Position numbers and translations under genes: made by a program
In this document: in pieces, positions 1 through 8,028 of the stretch
Position numbering within the stretch: the stretch's first letter is position 1
Layout: every line of letters starts with the position of its first letter
The notes under the pieces: model-generated
The model's database searches: none
What the model was told of the DNA's origin: nothing
The model's input: only the letters and a program-made list of their open reading frames with translations
Source of the DNA: Chloroflexi bacterium OLB15
Lineage (GTDB): Bacteria; Chloroflexota; Anaerolineae; Aggregatilineales; Phototrophicaceae
Direction: 5' to 3'
Assembly: GCA_001567085.1 (NCBI GenBank)
Contig: LMZS01000050.1
Location: 1 to 45,408, forward strand
DNA: 45,408 bases

Positions 1-1
1 G

Positions 2-160
2 TTCCAGCCTATGAAAGCTAATTTTGGTATCATGCCCGAACTGGCTGAGCCAATAAAGGATAAACGCCTGCGTTACGGTGCTTATGCCACTCGCGCGCTA
101 AACTCTATGCGTTCGTCTCTTGAAGAAGCAAAGGAATTAAACTTTGCCACAGCCCGCTAA
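2..160 (+). CDS. trmFO: TrmFO C-terminal end (partial)
   Basis: Only the last 52 codons and the stop are in the window; the gene begins upstream. The visible peptide starts [14 protein letters not shown] and continues with [13 protein letters not shown]. This matches the conserved C-terminal block of TrmFO, the folate- and FAD-dependent tRNA methyltransferase that makes 5-methyluridine at position 54 of the T-loop in many Gram-positive-type and Chloroflexota bacteria. The TAA stop overlaps the start of the next gene by 17 bases, so the two are probably cotranscribed. Identification rests on this short conserved tail only. Confidence 0.8.
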   Translation, partial: FQPMKANFGIMPELAEPIKDKRLRYGAYATRALNSMRSSLEEAKELNFATAR

Positions 161-1322
161 CCGACTACGCTCCCTATCAGACTATCCGCTTGCCACGCTA
201 GGGCGGCGGGTGGAAGAATTGAAAAGTAAGGGAATTGACATCATCAATCTTGATGTAGGCAGCCCTGATATGCCGCCGCCAGAAGTCGTGATAGATACGC
301 TTTCTGAAATGGCGCATAAGCCGAATACGCACGGATACTCTGGCTATCGTGGGCCAAAATCCTTCCGTGAGGCGGTTGCGCGCTATTATGCCCGCCGCTT
401 TGGCGTGGAAGTTGATCCTGAAACACAGATTTTACCCCTGGTCGGCAGCAAGGAAGGCATCGTGAATCTGTGCCTTGCCTACCTGGATCGCGGGGACGTT
501 GCGCTGGTGCCAGATATTGGCTATCCGTCATATTCGCTCGGCGCCTATTTAGCGGGCGCATCCGTACACTGGCTGCCGGTAAATGAAGAAACAGGCTTTT
601 TACCAGATTTAGATGCGCTTTCGCATAACCTCCCTTCTGGCGCAAAGCTGCTGTGGATGAATTACCCCAATAACCCAACCGGCGCCGTTGCCAGCCTGGA
701 GTTTTATCAACAGGCGGTAAATTTCTGCCGCGAGCACGATCTGCTGCTGGCATCTGATAATCCGTACGTTGATGTGACCTATGATGGTTTCAAAGCTGGC
801 AGCGTTTTACAGACAAATGGCGCGCTCGATTGCTCCGTCGAGTTCATCTCGTTCTCTAAGACCTATAACATGGCGGGTTGGCGTTTAGGGGCAGCAGTTG
901 GTTCCCAAACGGCAATCAGGAACCTATTACAGGTCAAAAGCAATTTTGACAGCGGTCACTTTTTGCCGATTTACGAAGCGGGTATCACCGCCTTAGATGA
1001 AATCCCTTCCTCGTGGATTCATGATCGTAATATGGTTTACCAGCGCCGGCGAGACATAATGCTTGAAGCGCTTCCCCAGGCCGGGCTTACGCCATATCAT
1101 CCCGGTGGTGCGCTATATTTATGGGGAAAAGTGACCGATCCATCGCTTGATGGCGCAAGTTATGCTGAACAAGCGTTGTTGAACGCCCATGTCTCGATGG
1201 CTCCCGGCGCGATATATGGGCCGGGTGGCACACAATACGTCCGTTTGAGCGTTTGTACCACCGATAAAAGATTGGACGAAGCGTTAGGGCGTCTTAAACA
1301 GTGGTATCAAGAGCGGAATTAG
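144..1322 (+). CDS. Class I/II aminotransferase, LL-diaminopimelate aminotransferase-like
   Basis: A 392-residue fold-type I PLP enzyme. NYPNNPTGA lies at residues 173-181, the SDNPY segment binding the PLP ring nitrogen at about 204-208, and the Schiff-base lysine is K239 in [12 protein letters not shown]. The substrate-carboxylate arginine is probably in QYVRLSV near the C-terminus. [18 protein letters not shown] and GFLPDLDAL resemble DapL enzymes, which make LL-diaminopimelate from tetrahydrodipicolinate for lysine and peptidoglycan. Close relatives act on alanine, aspartate or methionine, so substrate is not settled. Translation starts at TTG 144, inside trmFO, with AAGGA at 131-135 as ribosome-binding site. 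hflX begins 3 bases after the stop. Confidence 0.88.
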   Translation: MPQPANRLRSLSDYPLATLGRRVEELKSKGIDIINLDVGSPDMPPPEVVIDTLSEMAHKPNTHGYSGYRGPKSFREAVARYYARRFGVEVDPETQILPLVGSKEGIVNLCLAYLDRGDVALVPDIGYPSYSLGAYLAGASVHWLPVNEETGFLPDLDALSHNLPSGAKLLWMNYPNNPTGAVASLEFYQQAVNFCREHDLLLASDNPYVDVTYDGFKAGSVLQTNGALDCSVEFISFSKTYNMAGWRLGAAVGSQTAIRNLLQVKSNFDSGHFLPIYEAGITALDEIPSSWIHDRNMVYQRRRDIMLEALPQAGLTPYHPGGALYLWGKVTDPSLDGASYAEQALLNAHVSMAPGAIYGPGGTQYVRLSVCTTDKRLDEALGRLKQWYQERN

Positions 1323-1325
1323 TCA

Positions 1326-2630
1326 ATGCCCGCCGAACATTCCTACGAACTCAATCAGCGGCCTGAACGCGCCTTTTTGGTCGGCATTGGGCTAAAACGC
1401 AGCCAACCGCTGCTCACCACCGAAGAATCGCTGGAAGAATTGGCGCTGCTTGCCAATACCGCTGGCATGGAGGTGGTCGGGCAAGCATCACAAAATCTCA
1501 ACCAGATAGATCCGGCAACGCTGATTGGCTCCGGTAAGGTTGAAGAAATCCGCGAAGCGTTAATCGCCAACGATATTCAGACGGTCATTTTTGACGATGA
1601 GCTAACTCCACGCCACCAGCGTGAGCTTGAAGAGCGCTTCGGTGAAAATATTAAAGTGCTGGATCGCTCGGCGCTGATCCTTGATATTTTTGCCCAGCAT
1701 GCCAGCACACACGAAGGCGCGCTGCAAGTTGAACTCGCTCAGTATGAGTACCGCCTGCCCCGCCTTACGCGCCAGTGGACGCACCTTTCGCGGCAGGCAG
1801 GTGGCAGCAGCAGCGTAGGCTTGCGCGGCCCCGGCGAAACCCAGTTGGAAGTTGACCGCCGTGAAATTCGGCATCGTATTAGCCGCTTAAAGCAAGAGCT
1901 GGAAAAAGTGCGCGGGCATCGCAGTAGGCATCGCCAGCAGCGCAACCGCACCGGTATTCCCCTTGTGGCGCTGGTCGGTTATACCAATGCTGGAAAATCC
2001 ACCTTGCTGCATGCCTTAAGCGGGGCGGACGTATATATTGCTGATCAGCTGTTTGCCACGCTAGACCCCACCACAAGGCGTGTTGATTTACCGAACGGCT
2101 TACAAATTCTGGTCACTGATACCGTCGGTTTCATTCAAAAACTGCCGACCACACTTATCGCCGCCTTCCGCGCCACGCTGGAGGAGATCGCCGAAGCCGA
2201 TATTATTCTGGAGGTGGTTGATATCAACGCCCAGAACGCGCCGGGTCATATTGAAACCGTAGAAGATACGCTGGCCGAAATTGATGTGCCGCTGGTGCCG
2301 CGCATCCTCGTTTGGAATAAGGCCGACAAGTACAAAGGCGAATCGCCCCCTGAATTGCCGAACTCGCATGAATATTTTGACGTTGTGACGATTTCGGCGC
2401 GAAAAAATACCGGCCTCGATAAATTGACGGCGGCAATTTCGCGGGCAATTTCTTCATCTCTCTATCAGGTGAAGCTGCTGCTGCCCTATGAGCGTGGCGA
2501 TCTTGTTTCACAGCTTCACGAATTGGCGGTAGTTCACCAACAAACTGCAAAAGACTCTGGCATAGAATTAACAGTACGCCTTCCGGCGAATTTATTCGAC
2601 AAGTTCAAACAATATCGTATTTCAGGATAG
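1326..2630 (+). CDS. hflX: GTPase HflX
   Basis: This 434-residue protein has the complete HflX layout: an N-terminal HflX-specific domain (about 15-120), a helical linker with the family motif GPGETQLE (168-175), and a GTPase domain. The domain carries G1 GYTNAGKST (218-226), G3 DTVGF (265-269) and G4 NKAD (331-334). HflX binds the 50S subunit and can split stalled 70S ribosomes after heat or antibiotic stress; that role is known from the family, not shown here. The ATG lies 3 bases after the aminotransferase stop and the next gene starts 3 bases after this stop, so it sits in a tight operon. Confidence 0.95.
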   Translation: MPAEHSYELNQRPERAFLVGIGLKRSQPLLTTEESLEELALLANTAGMEVVGQASQNLNQIDPATLIGSGKVEEIREALIANDIQTVIFDDELTPRHQRELEERFGENIKVLDRSALILDIFAQHASTHEGALQVELAQYEYRLPRLTRQWTHLSRQAGGSSSVGLRGPGETQLEVDRREIRHRISRLKQELEKVRGHRSRHRQQRNRTGIPLVALVGYTNAGKSTLLHALSGADVYIADQLFATLDPTTRRVDLPNGLQILVTDTVGFIQKLPTTLIAAFRATLEEIAEADIILEVVDINAQNAPGHIETVEDTLAEIDVPLVPRILVWNKADKYKGESPPELPNSHEYFDVVTISARKNTGLDKLTAAISRAISSSLYQVKLLLPYERGDLVSQLHELAVVHQQTAKDSGIELTVRLPANLFDKFKQYRISG

Positions 2631-2633
2631 GTT

Positions 2634-2882
2634 ATGTTCAAACGAATTGACCAGTCCTCCCGTTTTGGCCGTATGCTCGAATCGCTCTCTTCAGGGCTGG
2701 CGAAACGCCGGGGGCTGCCCATCATCATTGGCATCGGGCTGGTCATTGTGGCATTTATAGCGCAAATTCTGAACTTACTTGCCCCGTCCAGCTTCTGGGA
2801 ATGGCTTTGGGCTATCTCGCTGCATGTCGGGTTGATCACAGCATTGATAGGCATTGTCGTCGCGGAGCCGTTAGGTAGATGA
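2634..2882 (+). CDS. Small two-helix membrane protein, unknown function
   Basis: An 82-residue protein without a family I recognise. A basic, Ser-rich head (about 1-28) precedes two hydrophobic stretches, about 29-50 and 58-77, each long enough to span the membrane. Both termini are short and polar. It starts 3 bases after hflX and its stop overlaps the next start as ATGA, so translational coupling on both sides is likely. That arrangement, more than any homology, is the evidence that the gene is real. Confidence 0.65.
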   Translation: MFKRIDQSSRFGRMLESLSSGLAKRRGLPIIIGIGLVIVAFIAQILNLLAPSSFWEWLWAISLHVGLITALIGIVVAEPLGR

Positions 2883-3661
2883 GCGAAATTGTAATACGTG
2901 TATTGGAATCGATTGAGGATTTTGAGCAGGCGGTTGAGATTGAAATTGCGGTGTGGGGGGTGCAGGATCGCGACGTTATCCCTTCCAGCCTGATGCAAGC
3001 GATTCGTTCAGCGGGTGGTATCTCGCTGGGGGCATACGACGGCGAAGTCATGATTGGCATGAGCGTGGCTTTCCCCGGATTCCGCAATGGCACCCCAATG
3101 TTGTGGTCGCATGTCACTGGCGTTTTATCAGATTACCAGCATCGGAATGTTGGCTATCGCCTTAAGCAGGCTCAGGCAGAATGGGGTCGCGCCGCTGGAT
3201 ACCGGGAAATTCGCTGGACATTTGATCCACTTCAAGCGGGAAACGCAAATTTTAATTTGAGGATGTTAGGCGTAACCAGCAACCTATATTACATAAATTT
3301 CTACGGTACCATGAACGATGCCATCAATCGTGGCATCGCTAGCGACCGTTTGGAAGCTTCGTGGGATCTGACTACTACGCACCAACCCCGTGTCTCTAAT
3401 GACTATGCGAACACATCTCCATATCTGTTATCAGGCGCTGAAGATAGGCCGGTTAGCCATTCTGAGGCAATCGGGCAAAATTTCATCCGAATTGAAATTC
3501 CTTGCAGCCTGAAAGCGCTTGATGTAGCAAGCCGCAAAGCGTGGCGGCTCGCGCTTCGGGAGGCGCTAATTCAGGCGTTCAAGGCGGGCTATACTGCTGT
3601 AGATTTTCTGCGTGATGCTGACAGATGCGCCTATCTGCTGCGCCTCGACGCTAATTTGTAG
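2879..3661 (+). CDS. GNAT-superfamily acetyltransferase-like protein (COG3375-like)
   Basis: A 260-residue protein. Residues about 1-150 look like a GNAT fold: a beta-strand/helix start, then VLSDYQHRNVGYRLK (about 81-95), which holds a degenerate form of the acetyl-CoA pyrophosphate loop normally written Q/R-x-x-G-x-G/A. The following RWTFDPLQAGNANFN and the C-terminal half resemble the uncharacterised COG3375 family rather than ordinary small GNATs. The acyl acceptor is unknown. The ATG overlaps the preceding stop by four bases (ATGA). This is the last gene of the hflX-side run; a new promoter follows. Confidence 0.7.
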   Translation: MSEIVIRVLESIEDFEQAVEIEIAVWGVQDRDVIPSSLMQAIRSAGGISLGAYDGEVMIGMSVAFPGFRNGTPMLWSHVTGVLSDYQHRNVGYRLKQAQAEWGRAAGYREIRWTFDPLQAGNANFNLRMLGVTSNLYYINFYGTMNDAINRGIASDRLEASWDLTTTHQPRVSNDYANTSPYLLSGAEDRPVSHSEAIGQNFIRIEIPCSLKALDVASRKAWRLALREALIQAFKAGYTAVDFLRDADRCAYLLRLDANL

Positions 3662-3681
3662 CAGTCCCCCGCTGAACTATC

Positions 3682-3738
3682 TATAATGGTTGCCTTCGTA
3701 TTTCATCAATCCATCCTGGATCAAGCTATTGAGGAGGC
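3682..3738 (+). promoter_or_regulatory. Candidate -10 element and ribosome-binding site for the ABC importer operon
   Basis: A perfect TATAAT lies at 3682-3687 in the gap after the GNAT-like gene. No good -35 is at 17 bases; TTGTAG at 3656-3661 is 20 bases away. A strong Shine-Dalgarno sequence, GAGGAGG, at 3731-3737 is 10 bases before the ATG at 3748. The SD is firm; the promoter is tentative. Confidence 0.45.
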
Positions 3739-3747
3739 CTTTATAAC

Positions 3748-5214
3748 ATGCGTCTGAAAATGCTTTTGATAGCACTTATGATCGCCGTTTTGTCCGTTGC
3801 GGGCATTTCGGCTCAAGATGCAGCCCCTGAGCTGCCCGATCTGGAAGGGCGCGAGATCACTATTGCTATTGAAAATGCTTACCCGCCCTATAACTATCTC
3901 GATGAAAATGGCGTAGGTATTGGCTGGGACTATGATACCTTCCGCGATATTTGCCGCCTGCTCAACTGCACGCCCGTATTTGAAGTAACTTCATGGGATG
4001 GCATGTTAATCGCGGTTGCCAGCGGCGAATTTGATGTCGCCGGCGATGGCATTACCTACACGGCTGAGCGCGATGAATCGGTTGATTTCTCGCAGCTTTA
4101 CCAGGCTTACGACGAAACCCTACTGGTTCGGGAGGCCGAAGATCGCTTCAGCACCGTTGAAGAACTATTGGGACTGCCTGATTTTATCGTCGGTACGCAA
4201 ATCGGCACCACCAATGAAATCACCGCGCACAACGTTTTTGGCGCAGATAACACCCGCAGTTTTGACACCTTCGGCGCAGCGATTGAAGCCTTGTTGAACG
4301 ATGATCTAGACGCAGTGGTCGTGGATCGCCCCTCCGCCGAAGGCTACATTGAAGCGCAGGGCGGCATGCGCACTTTGGAAGAATCACTCAGCGGCCAGCA
4401 GGGTCTTGCGTTTGCCTTCCCGCCCGGCAGCGATCTGATTGAACCCATTAACGCCGCCATGAACGCCTTGATCGCCAGTGGCCGTTGGGATCAGATTTAC
4501 ACCCGCTGGTTTGTTTCGCCCGAAGATCTACCCGATCTTGAAGGTCGTGAAATCACAATTGCCGTCGAAAATGCCTACCCGCCCTATAACTACCTTGATG
4601 ACAACGGCGTAGGTATTGGTTGGGACTATGACACCTTTAACGCAATTTGCGCGCTAATCAACTGCGTTCCCGTTTTTGAAGAAACCTCATGGGATGGCAT
4701 GTTAATCGCGATTGCCAACGGTGAATTCGATGTCGCCGCTGATGGCATTACCTACACGGCAGAGCGTGACGAAACAGTTGATTTCTCGCAGCTTTACCAG
4801 AGCTATGATGAAACGCTGCTTGTACGGGATACTGAAGATCGCTTCAGCACCGTTGATGAATTATTGGCGCTGCCCGATTTCGCAATCGGTACCCAAATCG
4901 GCACCACCAATGAAATCACAGCGCACAACGTTTTTGGTGTAGACAACACCCGTAGTTTCGACACTTTCGGCGCAGCAATTGAAGCCTTGCTCAACGATGA
5001 CGTTGACGCAGTCGCAGTGGATCGCCCCTCTGCTGAAGGCTATATTGAAGCGCAGGGTGGTATGCGTACCCTTGATGAATCGCTCAGTGGTGTTCAAGGG
5101 CTTGCATTTGCATTCCCGCCTGGAAGCGATCTGGTTGAAGCCATCAACGCTGCTATGAATCGCATGATAGCTGATGGCACGTGGGACGACATCTACCGCG
5201 CGTGGTTTGAGTAA
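3748..5214 (+). CDS. Tandem-duplicated polar amino-acid-binding protein of an ABC importer
   Basis: A 488-residue exported protein. Residues 1-22 form a signal peptide (charged start, hydrophobic core, cleavage near AGISAQ). Two complete family-3 solute-binding domains follow, about 29-255 and 261-487, each with an NAYPPYNYLD opening, a WDYDTF segment, VDFSQLY and a GTQIGTTNE ligand-loop region. By hand alignment the copies differ at about 33 of 227 positions with no gaps, roughly 85% identity, joined by a five-residue linker (VSPED). Single-domain relatives are about 250-280 residues. The permease and ATPase downstream complete a His/Glu/Gln/Arg-type importer. No lipobox cysteine is visible, so membrane attachment, if any, may use an uncleaved signal. 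The amino acid bound is unknown. Confidence 0.92.
   Translation: MRLKMLLIALMIAVLSVAGISAQDAAPELPDLEGREITIAIENAYPPYNYLDENGVGIGWDYDTFRDICRLLNCTPVFEVTSWDGMLIAVASGEFDVAGDGITYTAERDESVDFSQLYQAYDETLLVREAEDRFSTVEELLGLPDFIVGTQIGTTNEITAHNVFGADNTRSFDTFGAAIEALLNDDLDAVVVDRPSAEGYIEAQGGMRTLEESLSGQQGLAFAFPPGSDLIEPINAAMNALIASGRWDQIYTRWFVSPEDLPDLEGREITIAVENAYPPYNYLDDNGVGIGWDYDTFNAICALINCVPVFEETSWDGMLIAIANGEFDVAADGITYTAERDETVDFSQLYQSYDETLLVRDTEDRFSTVDELLALPDFAIGTQIGTTNEITAHNVFGVDNTRSFDTFGAAIEALLNDDVDAVAVDRPSAEGYIEAQGGMRTLDESLSGVQGLAFAFPPGSDLVEAINAAMNRMIADGTWDDIYRAWFE
3832..4512 (+). repeat. Direct repeat, copy 1 (binding-domain duplication)
   Basis: First copy of an in-frame tandem duplication inside the binding-protein gene, encoding residues 29-255. 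The partner copy is 696 bases downstream at 4528-5208. Many stretches are near-identical in DNA, with differences spread along the length and mostly at third positions. Confidence 0.9.
4528..5208 (+). repeat. Direct repeat, copy 2 (binding-domain duplication)
   Basis: Second copy of the duplicated binding-domain sequence, encoding residues 261-487, same length as copy 1 with no indel. Scattered amino-acid changes, for instance in the segment after WDYDTF and in the final 30 residues, show the copies have begun to diverge. Confidence 0.9.
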
Positions 5215-5226
5215 TACTGATATTCA

Positions 5227-5260
5227 AGAGGCGGGGTGCGGTTTAGGGCACCCCGCTTCT
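5227..5260 (+). terminator. Stem-loop between binding protein and permease (partial terminator or RNA stabiliser)
   Basis: A stem of 13 pairs with one G-U: the GCGGGGTGC core at 5231-5239 pairs perfectly with GCACCCCGC at 5248-5256 across an 8-base loop, flanked by weaker pairs. The tail is only moderately T-rich (TTCTCATTTT). In binding-protein importers such hairpins commonly keep binding-protein mRNA higher than permease mRNA; that role is inferred here. Confidence 0.7.
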
Positions 5261-5282
5261 CATTTTCTGGATACTTCCCAAT

Positions 5283-6239
5283 ATGACAAACTCCACACTT
5301 TCCATGCAGCCTCCGGTTTCAGAAAAACGCCGCGAACTAATTGATGTTCGAGGGTTTGCAAGACGGTTGGTGCGTCGCCAAAGTTGGCTTATCGCCTTTC
5401 TCATCATTAACATTATCGTTGCCATCAGTATTATAAGCAGCGTTATCCTGTCGGAAGCCTGGAATTACATCGCTCCCGGCATTCGTATTTCTCTCGAAAT
5501 CACACTTATTTCGTTCTTCATCTCTCTCGTTGTTGGCGTGCTGGTCGCACTGATGCGCGTCTCAAAAAATGCATTTATTTACAATGTATCCACCCTGTAT
5601 GTTGAACTATTTCGCGGGCTGCCACTGCTCGTCATCATCCTCGTATTCAACTTTGTGATCGTGCCTGGGCTTGTGGAGTTCATCGCTGGAACGCAGGATA
5701 CCGTAGACGCTTCTGGAAACACCGTGCCAGGGCGACCACCAATCACCTTTATTGACGACATGCTTCAACGCTTTGTTGGCGTCAACCCTGAAATAATCGA
5801 AACTACTACGCTGCGTTCGCGTGACATTGATGAAAAATGGCGCATCATCCTTGCTTTTGCAGTCACCTATGGCGCTTTCATGTCCGAAGTTTTTCGCGCA
5901 GGTATCGAAAGCATCGGACGAGGGCAAATGGAAGCAGCACGTTCATTAGGCATGAATTATTTTCAGGCTATGCGCTATATCATCCTGCCTCAGGCTGTCA
6001 GAAATATCTTGCCCGCCTTAGGCAATAACTTCATCTTACTGCTCAAAGATACGTCGCTGGCTTCGGCGGTTGCCGTCCCCGAAGTCACCTATCTCACACG
6101 GCAGTATTCCAGCAATCGCTTTCGCTATCCAGAAGGGCTATTGGTGCTGTCCTTCATCTATGCAAACCTGACGATTTTCCTGGCATTGGGCGTGAATGCG
6201 CTGGAGCATTTTCTCCATGCAGATCGCCGCGAAGGTTAA
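5283..6239 (+). CDS. Amino-acid ABC transporter permease (HisM/GlnP family)
   Basis: A 318-residue inner-membrane permease. A basic N-terminus precedes hydrophobic spans at about 36-56, 63-91, 105-130, 187-205, 245-263 and 284-303. The cytoplasmic EAA loop that docks on the ATPase starts at E217 ([14 protein letters not shown]) and runs to ILPQA. The family is usually near 220 residues; the excess is an N-terminal segment and a polar stretch at about 132-185 between spans. Because no second permease gene is present, it probably works as a homodimer. It lies 68 bases after the binding-protein gene, behind a stem-loop, and 4 bases before the ATPase. Confidence 0.93.
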   Translation: MTNSTLSMQPPVSEKRRELIDVRGFARRLVRRQSWLIAFLIINIIVAISIISSVILSEAWNYIAPGIRISLEITLISFFISLVVGVLVALMRVSKNAFIYNVSTLYVELFRGLPLLVIILVFNFVIVPGLVEFIAGTQDTVDASGNTVPGRPPITFIDDMLQRFVGVNPEIIETTTLRSRDIDEKWRIILAFAVTYGAFMSEVFRAGIESIGRGQMEAARSLGMNYFQAMRYIILPQAVRNILPALGNNFILLLKDTSLASAVAVPEVTYLTRQYSSNRFRYPEGLLVLSFIYANLTIFLALGVNALEHFLHADRREG

Positions 6240-6243
6240 AGCT

Positions 6244-6996
6244 ATGGCAGAACTCAATATCGAACCGATCATCCATATTCGCAATGCAACCAAGCATTTT
6301 GGTCACGTACATGCGCTCAACAACGTCGATTTAGACATCTATCCTGGCGAAGTCGTGGTGATCATCGGCCCCAGTGGTTCGGGAAAAAGCACACTGCTCC
6401 GCTGCATCAATAAGCTTGAAACGATTGACAGCGGCGAAATCTATGTTGATGGCATTCCCTTAAATGCGAAGCGCACGAACATCAACGAAATACGCGAAGA
6501 AGTCGGCATGGTATTCCAGCAGTTCAATCTATTTCCCAATCTCACGGTGATGGGCAATATCACGCTGGCACAGCGCATTGTTCGCAATCGTGATAAAGAA
6601 GAGGCTGAGGGAATTGCGCGGCAGCTTCTTGAAAAAGTTGGCATTCCTGAAAAAGCGAATGTGTACCCGACAAAATTATCTGGCGGGCAGCAGCAGCGTG
6701 TAGCGATTGCCCGCGCGCTGGCGATGAATCCCAAAATCATGCTGTTTGACGAGCCAACTTCCGCGCTAGACCCTGAAATGATCAAAGAAGTGCTGGATGT
6801 AATGCTCGATCTAGCGCGCGAAGGCATGACAATGGTTGTCGTAACCCACGAGATGGGCTTCGCCCGCGCAGCAGCGAACCGCGTGGTTTTTATGGATCAC
6901 GGCGAAAAAGTCGTTGAAACTACGCCCAACGATCTGTTCGAAAACCCGGATCATGATCGCCTGAAACAATTCTTAGGAAAGATTTTGTCACACTAA
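6244..6996 (+). CDS. Amino-acid ABC transporter ATP-binding protein
   Basis: A 250-residue ATPase of the GlnQ/HisP family. It has Walker [10 protein letters not shown] (42-50), the Q-loop FQQFNLFP (91-98), signature LSGGQQQR (145-152), Walker B IMLFDE (165-170), D-loop SALD and the switch histidine H202 in VVVTHE. It powers the importer encoded by the two preceding genes. ATG 6244 was chosen because it follows the permease stop by 4 bases and has AAGG at 6232-6235. A longer reading frame from 6196 would overlap the permease and adds only an unrelated leader. The last four bases overlap the end of the convergent - strand gene. Confidence 0.95.
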   Translation: MAELNIEPIIHIRNATKHFGHVHALNNVDLDIYPGEVVVIIGPSGSGKSTLLRCINKLETIDSGEIYVDGIPLNAKRTNINEIREEVGMVFQQFNLFPNLTVMGNITLAQRIVRNRDKEEAEGIARQLLEKVGIPEKANVYPTKLSGGQQQRVAIARALAMNPKIMLFDEPTSALDPEMIKEVLDVMLDLAREGMTMVVVTHEMGFARAAANRVVFMDHGEKVVETTPNDLFENPDHDRLKQFLGKILSH

Positions 6997-8018
6997 TTAG
7001 CGCTAGCTGGTGCTTCGCCAATCCGCCCCCAGTATATGCTGGGGTTAAACATTGTGTGGACAAACAAGCGCATATCCGGCGTGACCGTCAAGCCTGCCAG
7101 CGGGGTTGCCAGTTCGGTATAGACTACAATTTCAATTTGCTCGTTAGTGCATCCGCCATTTTCACGGCACGCTGCTGGATCAATCCGCCCGACAACACCG
7201 CGCGTCCCTAGCGCATACGCAAAATACAGATAGCCATCTTGCGCTAGCTGCAGCCCTGTCGTGTTTTGCACTCCGGTCAGCAGTGGCGCAGCAGTGGGTT
7301 CGGCCTCGCTAAGGTCAAACCATTCAATTGAGCGCCGGGTGCTGCCGTTATTCCCCACGTAAAGTATGTCGTCATCCAGCGCAAGCCCTGTCGGGCCAGC
7401 AAGGCCTTCAAGCAGCGTTTCAACTTCTCCCTCGCTGGTCACAACATCAACGTGATCGCCTAGCAGGTTACTGACCAGAAAACCATCTTCGCCATAGCGA
7501 ATCATTCCCCAGGGGCCTTCAAAATCTTCGGCAATCGTTTCGACGCCCGCGCGGGTTATACGCTTAATGCTGTTTTCGCCGTAATCTGGCACCCATAGCA
7601 CCAGTTCGTTGTTCACTTCTTCAGGGATAATCGTATGCGCATTGGTCACACCGAAGATATAGGTTCTGGTCTCCCCTGTCTCGCTGTTCGTTTCATAAAC
7701 GGTGCCATCCCCTGTACAGGCAATATATAAATAGTTATCGAAAAATCCGATGGCATTAGGGCGCTGCACATTGCCTGTCAACGATTGTAAATCAGTCTGA
7801 GTGAGCGGCGAGAATGGGTCGCCCGTCTGCGCAGTTTGGGCTTCAGAGGGTGTTTCAACCTCAATTTCCGCTGTAGTTGCAGTAGGGCCCGGCGTTGCCG
7901 ACTTGACTGGCGCGGGGGTTGGTGTTTGCGCCTGCTGCTGTGCCTGAACTGCTACAAATGTTGCTGCCGAAGTAATGATCAGAAGAATTAGCCCGATGAG
8001 GGTTCGCAAGTTTCGCAT
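6993..8018 (-). CDS. Secreted beta-propeller protein (SMP-30/NHL or ScyD/ScyE-like)
   Basis: A 341-residue exported protein. Residues about 1-26 are a signal peptide or anchor, and about 30-65 form a Pro/Thr/Ala-rich spacer ([14 protein letters not shown]). From about 75 on there are repeated propeller strands such as [46 protein letters not shown] and [15 protein letters not shown], typical of SMP-30/NHL-type propellers. No confident catalytic site is visible. It is the third gene of a - strand run, 10 bases after the histidine kinase, so a role outside the membrane linked to that sensor is possible. Its TAG stop overlaps the convergent ATPase stop by four bases. Confidence 0.75.
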   Translation of the reverse strand: MRNLRTLIGLILLIITSAATFVAVQAQQQAQTPTPAPVKSATPGPTATTAEIEVETPSEAQTAQTGDPFSPLTQTDLQSLTGNVQRPNAIGFFDNYLYIACTGDGTVYETNSETGETRTYIFGVTNAHTIIPEEVNNELVLWVPDYGENSIKRITRAGVETIAEDFEGPWGMIRYGEDGFLVSNLLGDHVDVVTSEGEVETLLEGLAGPTGLALDDDILYVGNNGSTRRSIEWFDLSEAEPTAAPLLTGVQNTTGLQLAQDGYLYFAYALGTRGVVGRIDPAACRENGGCTNEQIEIVVYTELATPLAGLTVTPDMRLFVHTMFNPSIYWGRIGEAPASAN

Positions 8019-8028
8019 TTTTCCTTAT

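Noticed and set aside
3832..5208. Duplication as an assembly artefact
   Set aside because: The two copies differ at many scattered positions, including about 33 amino acids, so collapsed or repeated identical reads do not explain it.
6196..6243. Longer N-terminus for the ABC ATPase
   Set aside because: It would overlap the permease by 44 bases and adds residues unlike the family; ATG 6244 has a ribosome-binding site and the usual N-terminus.
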